A stretch of DNA of 64,000 nt from Eimeria necatrix (lineage: Eukaryota > Apicomplexa > Conoidasida > Eucoccidiorida > Eimeriidae): positions 1 through 64,000 of the forward strand of contig NW_013652052.1 of NCBI RefSeq assembly GCF_000499385.1, in the 5' to 3' direction. A model generated the notes under the pieces. The model was not told the DNA's origin, did no database searches, and was given only the letters and a program-made list of their open reading frames with translations. Positions 13,501 through 23,819 of the stretch are shown piece after piece. Every line of letters starts with the position of its first letter. The stretch's first letter is position 1. The translations under genes were made by a program, and so were the position numbers.

Positions 13501-14243
13501 GACTAATTAATATAATTTAGTATAGCGACTCGGTGAGCAGCGGCAATCCCTTTAAATGCTGTCCTGAGTCTCAGAACTTATAAAATGACATATCGATGCA
13601 CCAGGAATAAACGTGTTTTTGATATATCACGAAATACTACATACGGCTAGCATAGATCGACTGTTTAGAAGGGACGTGCATGCGGACACGATTTGACAGT
13701 ACAATTTCACTTAACTTAAATATTCTCATATACGTTCAAATTAATGCCTATATTACATTACAGATGCTTGTTACACAACATTTTGTACCCCGCCTATTTA
13801 ATATACATACTTGACACGGGCACAATGCTGTTCAGACCACCGGAGCCTGCAGCCTTTTTCACAGATGTTTATCAGGCACAACATCAAAGGGTCCATCAAG
13901 AAAAAACTAGTTCTTGTGCTTCTTGAAGTACCTCCTTCAGCTTATCGATCTGCGCACATCAGCATTTTTGCATCTGTATAATGAAGCTAAGGATGCAAAT
14001 AAAAGAAACAGAAGTGTGCAGGGGCAGACAAGATGGAGGAGGAGTAGAACTGCAAGGGAAAGGAAGTAAATCAATGCATTTCGAGTACTTTCTCCCTTCG
14101 CATGTCTGCCGTTGCATGTTCGCAGTTCGCGCCTTCCCAAAGGCTGCCGCAGTTTCTCCGTATGCTGTTCCATGCTAGCTGCTTCTATTGCTGCTAAGCC
14201 TTCTGCTGCTGGCCCGGTGCTTCTGGTTTTGCTCTCCACTTCT
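7592..14243. other. Long gene-poor stretch with hydrophobic relic ORFs
   Basis: No intact gene is supported. Several minus-strand frames carry isolated hydrophobic segments. 8255-8548 has CFQLAFITILACFMYTELL. 9523-9708 has VASLVVSFTVLRVIQVI. 12190-12489 has a leader-like head and a segment TIFFFVTLGAICICF about 65 residues later, which is the spacing of the family N-terminus. 13937-14260 has IYFLSLAVLLLLHLVCPCTL. None shows the module motifs convincingly, so I leave them as possible, unproven family debris. A short TTTGATGCATC direct repeat lies near 13110-13145. Confidence 0.35.
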
Positions 14244-14558
14244 TCAGCGTATAACCGCAAGACCCGTGTGTCCTCCGATGTCTCTAAGATCCTTCAAGTG
14301 GCTTATCACTTTCCTTCGCTGCACTACATTGCACCTTGGCGGCTTGTCAACAGTCTTTTCAGCCCCATCTGGAGCGGCGACGAAGATTCTACGTCTTTTG
14401 TGGGGCGTTCGTAGGATCTCCTCTGTGCCCTTCTTTCCCTCAAGCCCTGGATATGCCATTGTAGAAGGCTCCAAAGAAGGCCCTCTACGGAACTTTCCCA
14501 GTGTTTCTTGAGAACTTTCTGTCGTCTCAATTTCTGTATTGTCACCCCTGCAGGGTCT
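14244..14558 (-). other. Open in-frame continuation of member 4 behind the TGA
   Basis: Directly behind the TGA the same frame reads through about 105 codons to a stop at 14244-14246. It starts with a degraded repeat half (RPCRGDNTEIETTESS), then non-repeat sequence with EILRTPHKRRRIFVAAPDGA and VISHLKDLRDIGG. This looks like the original unique C-terminus. One base (TGG to TGA) separates it from the annotated gene, so it is a disabled tail, a read-through extension or a sequencing error. Confidence 0.5.
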
Positions 14559-17410
14559 TCAAGAAGCATCTCTAGATTCGCTTCTCGTTCCTTCTCCATG
14601 TGTATCTGAAGGTTCTCTGCGGGCCATTTCAGAAGGGTTCGAGGAAGCTCCTGTAGCGGAATCCCCAGGCGCTCCTTCAGAATATTCTCTAGAATCCGTT
14701 CCTGTAGGGTCACCTCTCCAAGTTAGCCAAGAGCCATCTCTAGATTCTCTTCTACTCGCTTCTCCATGTATATCTGAAGATTCTCTGCGGGCCAGTTTAG
14801 AAATGTTCGAGGAAGCTCCTGTAGTGTTCTCTCCACGCGGCCATTCAGAATATTCTGTAGGCTCAGTTTCTGTACGGTCAACTCTCCAAGGTCTCCAAGG
14901 AGCATCTCTAGATTCTCTTCTACTTCCTTCTCCATGTGTATCTGAAGGTTCTCTGCGGGCCATTTTAGAAGGGTTCGAGGAAGCTCCTGTAGCGGTCTCT
15001 CCAGGTGCTCCTTCAGAATATTGTGTAGGCTCAGTTCCTGTACGGTCACCGCTCCGAGGTTTCCAAGAAGCATTGCTAGATTCTCTTCTAATTCCTTCTC
15101 CATGTGTACCTGAAGGTGCTCTGCTGTCCATTTTAAAAGGGCTCGAGGAAACTCCTGTAGCGGTCTCTCCATGCGCTCCTTCAGAATATTCTGTAGGATC
15201 AGTTCCTGTACGGTCGTCTCTCCAAGGTCTCCAAGAGGTGAATCTAGATGCTCTTCTACTCGCTTCTTCATATTTATCTGAAGCTTCTCTGCGGGCCATT
15301 TTAGAAGGCTTTGGGTGAGGTGCTGAAGCTGATTCTCCAGGCGCCCCTTCAAAATATTCTGTAGGATGAGATCCTGGACTGTCACCTCTCCAAGGTCTCC
15401 AAGAACCATCTCTAGATTCTCTTCTACTTTCTTCTCCATATGTATCTGAAGGTTCTCTGCGGGCCATTTCAGAAGGGCTCGAGGAAGCTCCTGTAGCGGT
15501 CTCTCCACGAGGCCCTCCAGAATAATCTGGAGGATACGTTTCTGTACGGTCACCTCTCCAAGGTCTCCAAGAAGCATTTCTAGATTCGCTTCTACTGACT
15601 TCTCCATATGTATCTGAAGGTTCTCTGGGAGCCAGTTTAGAATGGCTCGAGGAAGCTTCTGAAGCTGATTGTCGAGGTGCTCCTTCAAAATATTCTGTAT
15701 GATCATTTCCTGTACGGTCATCTCTCCAAGGTCTCCAAGAAGCATCTCTAGATTCGCTTCTACTTCCTTCTCCATATATATCTGAAGGTTCTCTGAGAGC
15801 CCATCTAAAAGGCTTCGATTGAGCTCCTGTAGCGGGACCTCCAGGTGGTCCTTCAGAATATTCTGTAGGCTCCGTTTCGGTATGGTCAACTCTCCGAGGT
15901 CTCCAATAAGCTTCTCTAGATTCTTGTCTACTGACTTCTCCATATGTATCTGAAGTTTCTCTGCGGGCCATTTTAGAGGGCTTTGAGGATGCTCCTGCAG
16001 CGGACTCTCCAGGCGCCCGTTCAGAATATTCTGTAGGTTCTGTTCCTGTACTGTCACCTCTCCGAGGTCTCCAAGAAGCATCGCTAGATGCTCTTCTACT
16101 CGCTTCCCCATGTGTACCTAAAGGTTCTCTGCGGGCCCTTTTGAAAGGCCTCGAGTGATCTCCTGTAGCGGACTCTCCATGCGCTCCATCAGAATATTCT
16201 GTAGGTTCATTTCCCGTACGGTCACCTCTCCGAGGCCTCCAAGAGACATCTCTAGATTCTCTTCTACTCGCTTCTTCATATGCGTCTGAAGGTTCTCTAT
16301 GAGCCCTTTTCAAAGGCCTCGAGTGAGCTCCTGTAGCGGACTCTCCATGCGCTCCACCAGAATATTCTGTGCGCTCATTTCCTCTACGGTCATCTCTCCG
16401 AGGTCTCCAATAAGCTTCTCTAGATTCTCTTCTACCCGCTTCTTTATATGTATCTGAAGGTTCTCTGTGGATCCATCTAAAAGGCCTAGAGTGAGCTCCT
16501 TTAGCGGACTCTCCATGCGCTCCATCAGAATATTCTGTAGGCTTCGTTCCTGTACGGTCACCTCTCCGAGGTCTCCAAGAGGCATCTCTGGATTCTCTTC
16601 TACTCGCTTCTTCATCTGTATCTGAAAGTTCGCTGTGGACCCATCTAAAAGGCCTCGAGTGAGCACCTGTAGAGGACACTCCATGCGCTCCACCAGAATA
16701 TTCTGTGGGCTCAGTTCCTCTACGGTCATCTCTCCGAGGTCTCCAATAAGCTTCTCTAGATTCTCTTCTACTCGCTTCTTTATATGTATCTGAAGGTTCT
16801 CTGTGGACCCATCTAAAAGGCCTCGAGTGAGCTCCTGTAGCGGACTCTCCATGCGCTCCATCAGAATATTCTGTGGGCTCAGTTCCTCTACGGTCATCTC
16901 TCCGAGGTCTCCAATAAGCTTCTCTAGATTCTCTTCTACCCGCTTCTTCATATGTATCTGAATGTTCTCTATGAACCCTTTTCAAGGGCCTCAAATGAGC
17001 TCCTTTAGCGGACTCTCCATGCGCTCCATCAGAATATTCTGTAGGCTCCGTTCCTGTACGGTCATATCTCCGAGGTCTCCAAGAGGCATCTCTGGAGTCT
17101 CTTGTACTCGCGTCTTCATGTGTATCAGAAGGTTCGCTGTAGACCCATCTAAAAGGCCTAGAGTGATCTCCTTTAGCGGACTCTCCATGCGCTTCTTCAG
17201 AATATTCTGTGGGCTCAGTTCCTTTATGGTCGCCTCCCCAAGGTCTCCAAGAGGAATATCTAGATGCTCTTCTGCTTAATTCTCCATATGTATCTGAAGG
17301 TTCGCTGTGGACCCATATAAAGGTCCTCGAGTGAGCTTCTATAGCGGACTCTCCATGCGCTCCTTTAGAATACTGTGTAGGCTGAGTTCCTGTACGGTCA
17401 CCTGTGTGAG
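14559..17410 (-). repeat. 168-bp tandem repeat array, 17 units, coding
   Basis: The units keep a 168-bp (56-codon) length almost exactly, so all reading frames stay in register. Sequence identity between neighbouring units is moderate to high, with blocks of near-identical units in the middle (the YWRPRRDDRR type). The array is the C-terminal part of member 4. Confidence 0.85.
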
Positions 17411-19517
17411 GTCTCAAAGAATCATCTCTAGTCGCTTCTGCATATATACCTGAAGGGTCTGTGTGGTCCCTACTAAAATGCCTCCATGGACCTCCAGGAA
17501 GGTATTTTCCATGCGCACTTCCATAGCTTTCTTGTCCTCTTGCTACGCTGGGATTCGCAGTTTTTGCACTGGCGCGGGGGCTCTCTGTATACGAAAGCGA
17601 GAGACTCCTCTCGGAGGCCCGAGCATGAGATGGTAGGGCACTTCTACGTGGTCCTTTAGGCATCATGGTTTCGGGAGGCGCGCCAGCCATGAAGCTTCCT
17701 GGATGAAGCCCCGGTGCTGACCCTGCGTATGCACCTGATGAACGCAATAAGAGCTGATGCAGGGCAGCATATATTTGCCTCACGAATTGTTGTCCCGCGT
17801 AAATTTCGGGGTTCTGCGCATTCTCAAGTGAAAAGGCAGATGCAGCATCACTGCTGCTCGACTGAGGGGGCGCCAAACTCTCGAGAGACGATGCAGTGCT
17901 TGGAAACGAAGTTGAGGACCCTTCCTGAGAATGCAAGTCAGTACGCATTGATTGCAGTTCGCAAGTTTCGCTTGGCTGGATCTCTTTTCCTTCGACTGCA
18001 CCTTCAGCTCCATTGCCATGCTGGCTTTGTGAAGTCCTCTCTTGAGAGTCAGAGGTAGAACCATCGGAATCTGAAGGAGTTATACTTCTCCGCCCAGCTA
18101 GCGCGTCTTCGTGCTTCTGAGCTAGTATTTCGCGGCTCTCCCCAGAAATGTCGTTAAGCTCCCGCAGTTGAACTGACAAAGGCACAACAACCGGGGTTGA
18201 CTGGGCAAGGGCAAGACGCTCCTCTTCAGAAAGAGCCGGATAAAACAAGCGCCTCCCAAAGCGGTTAATAAGACGTCCAAAGGCGGGATGATTCCTTAGA
18301 GTAGTTATTCTTGCTCTTCTAACTCGCCCCAGGAATCTGAGAAGGGCTTCACTCACTTTACGGGGGACAATGCCGCCGCTGTCGGCCTTAAAGAGCCTAT
18401 CCCTGCCTTTGGCCCTGCCTAATGCTTGCACACTCAAATTTTGCATTGACCATGGGGTCAGCATATCAAGTGCCTGTTTAGACTGACTTATTGCTTCTCT
18501 TGCGACGGTAATGGAAGTAAACAACAAATCACTTCGAACTTTTTGTGTAGCGTCAATCTTTGGCCGGCGTCGGTGAATATTTGCCAAGAACTTCACGAAT
18601 CGGCGAATCTTCCTTACGGTGTTCCCATATGTTCCAGTGCGAGACACCCCAGATGTTGCGAGTCGTCCCTCACGCGCAATTGCATCCACTGTTGCGCTCC
18701 AACCGCCATCCAAAACATCGGGAAGAACGTAACCCACAGAAGCCAGCTCTGCAGCAGTAAGGCCCACAATCAAAGAAATACCTTTAAGATAGTCGCCCCC
18801 GCCAAGTAAAGGTAGGAGCTTTGAGCCAGTATCACATAGTTCAAGGGCTTCTCGAAATAGTGACCTTGCTCTTCGCCTAACTTGATGCTCAGATAGCTCC
18901 CCATGATGTTCTTGTGTATTTTTCGCTTCCTGCTCGTCTCTCAAGTTAACACAAGCTGTAATCCGTGTGCTGGGTCCTTCACCCTCGTTGCCAAGGTCAG
19001 AAATCGCACGTGGGTTATGTCCTTGAGACAAATGTAGCCGTCTCTCTTGTGAGCAGCGAAGCACTAAAAATACAACTGCTGCAGTCCCAATCACTGCTGC
19101 TACCAATACACTAACTTTTAAAAAGACGGGGAGTGACGAAGAACGCCTAGGGCTCACCAGACTATTCGACATGGCCAATGAATCCCCGCATTTCAAAGCT
19201 GGTGGGGAGCCCTTCGTGTTGCTAGTCGTGCAGCCGTCCCCGTTCTCTATACTGGTGGAACTGCTCGAGTGCTTCCAATTAACCTCGTTGCCCTCTGTCG
19301 AAAGACTTGGCGGTAGGGCAGCCGCCGTAGCAGTAGTAACGGGGGCAACATCGCAGAGCGGGGTTGTCTTATGCACTGCCGCAGCACTTTTCGGGGATGC
19401 AGTGCATAGAGTTAACAAGCAGAGCAGGCAGAAGCCTCTTGACAAGTAGCGGCGGGAGCCGTAAGCCACAGGATAGCTCGTAAGACCACTGGTGAATCGA
19501 TAGTCTGGAGAGTTCAT
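14559..19517 (-). CDS. Family member 4: leader, TM, module, 17 x 56-residue repeats
   Basis: The frame opens upstream on TTG; the first ATG is at 19517, giving 1652 residues to a TGA at 14559-14561. Leader core about 28-39 (GFCLLCLLTLCTAS), membrane segment about 134-154 ending LVLRCSQERR. The module starts near residue 210: LFREALELCDTGSKLLPLL, LIVGLTAAELASVGY, ITVAREAISQSKQALDML, then TPW and a basic helix. From about residue 700 come 17 tandem copies of a 56-residue unit (core SWRPWRGDRTGTEPTEYSE, then GESATGAHSRPFRW, then REPSDTYGEASRRESR), very hydrophilic, with alternating basic and acidic patches and probably disordered. The gene is intronless. The closing TGA replaces the TGG (Trp) of the repeat, and the same frame stays open to 14244, so this stop may be premature. 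Function unknown; inferred type I membrane protein with the repeats on the far side of the membrane from the N-terminus. Confidence 0.82.
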   Translation of the reverse strand: MNSPDYRFTSGLTSYPVAYGSRRYLSRGFCLLCLLTLCTASPKSAAAVHKTTPLCDVAPVTTATAAALPPSLSTEGNEVNWKHSSSSTSIENGDGCTTSNTKGSPPALKCGDSLAMSNSLVSPRRSSSLPVFLKVSVLVAAVIGTAAVVFLVLRCSQERRLHLSQGHNPRAISDLGNEGEGPSTRITACVNLRDEQEAKNTQEHHGELSEHQVRRRARSLFREALELCDTGSKLLPLLGGGDYLKGISLIVGLTAAELASVGYVLPDVLDGGWSATVDAIAREGRLATSGVSRTGTYGNTVRKIRRFVKFLANIHRRRPKIDATQKVRSDLLFTSITVAREAISQSKQALDMLTPWSMQNLSVQALGRAKGRDRLFKADSGGIVPRKVSEALLRFLGRVRRARITTLRNHPAFGRLINRFGRRLFYPALSEEERLALAQSTPVVVPLSVQLRELNDISGESREILAQKHEDALAGRRSITPSDSDGSTSDSQERTSQSQHGNGAEGAVEGKEIQPSETCELQSMRTDLHSQEGSSTSFPSTASSLESLAPPQSSSSDAASAFSLENAQNPEIYAGQQFVRQIYAALHQLLLRSSGAYAGSAPGLHPGSFMAGAPPETMMPKGPRRSALPSHARASERSLSLSYTESPRASAKTANPSVARGQESYGSAHGKYLPGGPWRHFSRDHTDPSGIYAEATRDDSLRPHTGDRTGTQPTQYSKGAHGESAIEAHSRTFIWVHSEPSDTYGELSRRASRYSSWRPWGGDHKGTEPTEYSEEAHGESAKGDHSRPFRWVYSEPSDTHEDASTRDSRDASWRPRRYDRTGTEPTEYSDGAHGESAKGAHLRPLKRVHREHSDTYEEAGRRESREAYWRPRRDDRRGTEPTEYSDGAHGESATGAHSRPFRWVHREPSDTYKEASRRESREAYWRPRRDDRRGTEPTEYSGGAHGVSSTGAHSRPFRWVHSELSDTDEEASRRESRDASWRPRRGDRTGTKPTEYSDGAHGESAKGAHSRPFRWIHREPSDTYKEAGRRESREAYWRPRRDDRRGNERTEYSGGAHGESATGAHSRPLKRAHREPSDAYEEASRRESRDVSWRPRRGDRTGNEPTEYSDGAHGESATGDHSRPFKRARREPLGTHGEASRRASSDASWRPRRGDSTGTEPTEYSERAPGESAAGASSKPSKMARRETSDTYGEVSRQESREAYWRPRRVDHTETEPTEYSEGPPGGPATGAQSKPFRWALREPSDIYGEGSRSESRDASWRPWRDDRTGNDHTEYFEGAPRQSASEASSSHSKLAPREPSDTYGEVSRSESRNASWRPWRGDRTETYPPDYSGGPRGETATGASSSPSEMARREPSDTYGEESRRESRDGSWRPWRGDSPGSHPTEYFEGAPGESASAPHPKPSKMARREASDKYEEASRRASRFTSWRPWRDDRTGTDPTEYSEGAHGETATGVSSSPFKMDSRAPSGTHGEGIRRESSNASWKPRSGDRTGTEPTQYSEGAPGETATGASSNPSKMARREPSDTHGEGSRRESRDAPWRPWRVDRTETEPTEYSEWPRGENTTGASSNISKLARRESSDIHGEASRRESRDGSWLTWRGDPTGTDSREYSEGAPGDSATGASSNPSEMARREPSDTHGEGTRSESRDAS

Positions 19518-22347
19518 GGCATTCAAGAAAGTGAGCCTATACTGGTCCCCTAAGGCAGAGATCAGAACAACAGTTTTTCTTAACTGCAGTAGAAAAAGGA
19601 CGCACTAGAGCTCAGCAGCTGGCGGGTCTCATAGCGTCGTCAGTTGAGGGGTAAGCAAAACGTCATGTAGAACTGCAGGGGACCAGCTGGTATAGCCGTC
19701 ACCTACGCCTCCCTAAAACATCTTTATTGATAAACACTAATGAAAATGAGTATATGATGAAGAGCTTGGTGCATTTTGCATGAAAGTGCAGAAACAGCCG
19801 CAAGGACTGATGAAAACTGTCGAATTGGAGGCAGGGACTGCACTTTACAGAGGGCAGGTGTAGCTACACAGGTGACTAGAGATTGAACAGGCTACCCACT
19901 TGCCTAAAATGAGAATACGCATTTATGTGATTGATTTTTTGTCGATGGGACTGTTAAATTCTTCTTAAACCCTCATGTTAGTTGCGCGCTCAGTGCAGAA
20001 CATGCTGCGCACCGGCTGCCTGCGCAGCGAAAAAGATGAAGTCACTGCGCGCTGTGGGGAGAGGAAAAATTGCTCGAACATTCCATGGACGTAAAGAATA
20101 GAGCTAATATATCCGGATTTGCTTGCTTAAACCACCTGGACAGGCAGAAAAATGTAGAGCCGCATGTGTGTGTCGTGGAACTTACGGTCCCACCAGTACC
20201 ACGCTGCACGACGGATTACGAAAGCCATCCTAAGGAACGAAAATGTCTAAATATATCGTCACTATACCTACGCAACAGCGCGTAATTAAAAAGGGTTTAA
20301 GGTTGGTTACTTGATTGGCCGCACTCTGTACTGCATGGTCTGCGGTGGTGTTCTGCAGAGATCCTACCAGCGACTCCGTTCACGCTGCCATGTCTGGCAT
20401 TTAATTTTACTGCTTATTACGAATTTCGACTATAACTAATGCTGTCCCCAAATGCCAAGGTATTTGTGCATAGCCTTTGCAGTGCATTGATGCTAATCGG
20501 CCAAAAAATCACTGGAGCCAAGGCAAGGCGTGGCGTACTACATGGGAGGGCGACTCCCAGAGACGAAGTGCAGATCCACAGAGACGGCATTTCCATAAGG
20601 ACTTTCCAATGCCTGACAAAAATCCGTTCCTTGGTCATGGAGAGTAGCACTTGGCGGTGGCGTAAAGGTCTGCCAGGGCACCTAACGAGCCTTGCTGTAC
20701 TGCATGACATATCTAAAAGACAGTGTAGACATGTGCAATTGGAAACTGATGGATCAGCGTTTCAATAGTAGGTTCCCTAGCTCGAACCAAACTGAAATGT
20801 TTGTATAGCCCACCAGAATTGGGTGGAACGGAACTCATGAATATCATACTGCACAATGCGCAGGCCGAGTTCACCTTGGCGTAACAGTGAGAAGGGATAA
20901 TTTCCTAAGGCTCGACTGTGTAAAAATTCAAATCCCCCAGCAGGAAGACGCCGACAAAGAGACTGGGTCACGCGTGGAAAAGGTGCCGTGGAATGCGGCA
21001 AGATGCTGGGGATTTTGTGTCTCCAGACCGAAGGCGAAGCCAAACGAAATCGAAGCCCCCCCGCAGAATGCCCGCAGCAGTGGAATAATTAAACCCTTAA
21101 AAAGGCATACCTATGCGTTGGGGAGCAAGAACGCCTTAGCCGCCAGAGACGCACCACTCAAAGAAATAACTACAGATAGTACGAAGTAGAGAAAACCAGC
21201 CCACAAATAATGCAAAGGGGCACCAATAGCCCACAGAAGAAAAGCGCAACTAGGCACCAGCAAAAATACTCAAAGAACTGAAAAGCAGGAAGCGTGAGGC
21301 CCGAGAAAAATTTCTGCGTAATGCCTACCTGGGGCTTAGACCGCTTGAAGTGTACATTGCGTGCAGCAGTGATACGCGAGCCGCCATGCCGGCCAGTGAG
21401 TGCCGGCGTATGCGTCGTAACGCGGACATGATGGCAACTGCCCGCTTTGGCTTTTCTGACCACAACTGTGAGTCTCTCTTGGATACCTGTGGACGGCGTA
21501 GGTTTATGATGCCTCCCGCTGTACAACGACAGCAGTCCAGATTTAGGCGGTTCCCTAGGGATCATCTGTTTACTGGGACTAACGGTAGGAGGTTGCTTGT
21601 TTGTGGAGAAGAGAATGGATGAAAAACATGGTGCCGTCGTGAGTGGCTTTTGAGCTATGTCGTAGTGAGGCTCATTTGGTACTGTCTGCCAAGGGCTTCG
21701 TTAGGACTGCACCAAAAAAAGCATATTGATACTTTTACTCTAGAAAGCTCAGAATCAACGCAAATGGCAGTTAAGCTGGTCTACAAGTTTTCCACATGGA
21801 CAAAAGAGACACCTGGCTGAATGAAGCTCGCCCGAAGACTTGCAAAGCAAGAATACAACTTGCTAGAGACACAGCTGTGGAGACGAATGGAAGAACAAAC
21901 GGAGCTATTCTTATGCACACCTCAAAAGCAGTACATGTTACACAGGAAAGTAAGGAGCAAAGGTGCACACCAAAGGTACTAATTTGGCAGGCATGCGTGA
22001 GCTTGCATCAGGAATGCACAGTAAGCGTGGTACTTAGTGCGCTCTAAGCAGACTGAATAGTAGTCCGCTGGCTCCACCCGATTTGAGCATAATAAGAACT
22101 CGTTAACACTAGGCCCGACTTTATACGCATGCCTTTATCGTTCTGGCTACATAGACGAAGCTGCACTGCGCAGCATTCCTACGCAAGAAGAAAAATAGGC
22201 GGGTCCTTAGGTCACACTGTGCAACTAGCCGATAGCACAACTATTTTAAATTTATGCAACGTTTGTTGGTCTGGTGGCCTGCAGTGGAAAGTCGCTTCTG
22301 CTGGAAGACTTCTAGGTAAGAGTAAGGAGCGGCTGTCGTGAGAGCGC
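19518..22347. other. Intergenic between member 4 and a relic
   Basis: No intact gene is supported. A minus-strand frame at 21170-21565 ends in a strong hydrophobic segment (CWCLVALFFCGLLVPLCIICG), but it has no leader and no family motif. I leave it unassigned. Confidence 0.45.
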
Positions 22348-22755
22348 TTAGGCAGAATGCAGGAAATCAAATCGTTCAGTGTCGGCCAAATACTCTTTCA
22401 AAATTTTCATGTGCACAGCCATGTGTTGACCACCCGACCATTGCTGACGCTTCTCCCGTAGAGGGTTGAGATCGTCGTCACAGGCTTCACTAAGGGATAT
22501 GCCCCCAGTGTCTCCCCTCAGTACGGATTTGTTGTGCAATTCCACATGAGCCGATTCCTCTTGCACCATTAGCACTGGCCCATGGCACACCTGCTTTAAG
22601 CCCTCTGGGAGTCTTAGTGGTAGTGCTGCAGGGTGGCCTTTACCCCTACTATGCCTGCAAGGAAGGGTCGAAAGCGCATCAGCTCCTCGTAGATCTATGC
22701 ATATTTTTTGGGCTTCTATAGCGAGTATACAGCATTTTAGAAGCTGTGGGGTCAT
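22348..22755 (-). pseudogene. Possible relic of the family module
   Basis: A 135-codon frame begins with an ATG immediately after an in-frame TAA. Its head LLKCCILAIEAQKICIDLRG can be laid over LLTIVAQELCAVRLYADLW of member 5 (shared A-Q, C, L, A-D positions), but the rest is unlike the family. The match is short and may be chance. Confidence 0.2.
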
Positions 22756-23386
22756 ACTTTGCTGGCCTTAACAGCAGAGTTAGTCTAGATATGCAGCATA
22801 TCGCCGAAGCCTCCAATAGTGAAGACCAAAGGCCATTACTTTAGTTCGACTAGGACCTTAGGCCTTCTCGCCTCGAATATTTGCATTGTTTCTGAAGGAA
22901 GCACACCGAGCAGCCATGGCACTTGATTAACGACATCAGGCGTGAGTGTGACATAGTACAGACGATATCGAGGACTGGGTCTGCGAAGCCCTTAATGAGA
23001 TCATTTAATATTTTGCAGTAAACGAAAAACATATCGATACATGAAAAAAAAAATTTGAAACGCGCAAACAGCTTTTGCCATACTGGCTGCTGCCGAATCA
23101 AGGGTGTATCTCGGTCTGTGTGGGTCTAGACACCTTTGAGTCAAGAGAGGACAGGGCCAAAACTCTCATGTTAAATTCCAATGAAATCGGGTGTTATTAC
23201 AGCGTTGAAATCGGTCATTTAGGGGGTCCTTGTACTCAACTAGCGCTTCCTCACAAAGGGACTGCCATAGAGCCACCTATCCACCGGGCACCGTTCCGTC
23301 GTTTCGATTCAGCTTCCCCTAGGTCTGCTTCACATCTTCGAAGCACACAGTCTGCGTCAAAATGAAATGCAGGTTCATTTAGTTAT

Positions 23387-23647
23387 TTGAGGAGGGTAAA
23401 TGAGGATTTGAACTCCTTAGATGCCCGATTTAACTATACAGGTTCTTTACTTGATGTGGTGCGAGCACTATGCTGTCGATGCGGTGACATCTTTGGCCCC
23501 ACATGGGGACGAGCCCTCTGCTATGTGAATTTGGGGAACCTGTTTATTTTACTTCAGGCCCTAAAGGGCTACCGAGGAGGCCACGCAAGCATTGATGCCC
23601 TGTTGGTGTCCGCTGGCTCTCTGTGGTCCAACAGGAGCGCAGCCTGA
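23387..23647 (+). pseudogene. Possible relic of the family module next to member 5
   Basis: An 86-codon frame without a proper ATG. LLDVVRALCCRCGDIFGP, then NLGNLFILLQALKGYRGG, then ASIDALLVSAGSL follow the spacing of the module in member 4 (LFREALELCDTGSKLLPL, the AAEL helix, ATVDAIAREGRLA). It lies on the same strand just upstream of member 5, as expected for a decayed tandem duplicate. Similarity is weak. Confidence 0.27.
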
Positions 23648-23819
23648 TGATGCCTCCGCAACAACACCTTTCCTCGTTCGCAACTGCGCTTAGGTGCTTA
23701 AATAACGAAATCAAGAGGGAAGATTTACCGATCGAATGGCTTGCGTATTGAACGTGCTCGGCTTGTAGTTGGGGTGCTCACACCGCCTGTATCTTCGTGA
23801 GGATAGTGCGTTGAGAGCA

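Noticed and set aside
14539..15318. Plus-strand 259-codon ORF and minus-strand 462- and 213-codon ORFs over the 168-bp repeats
   Set aside because: Open frames follow from a repeat unit divisible by three. The main frame has leader, membrane segment and module in continuity, the others do not.
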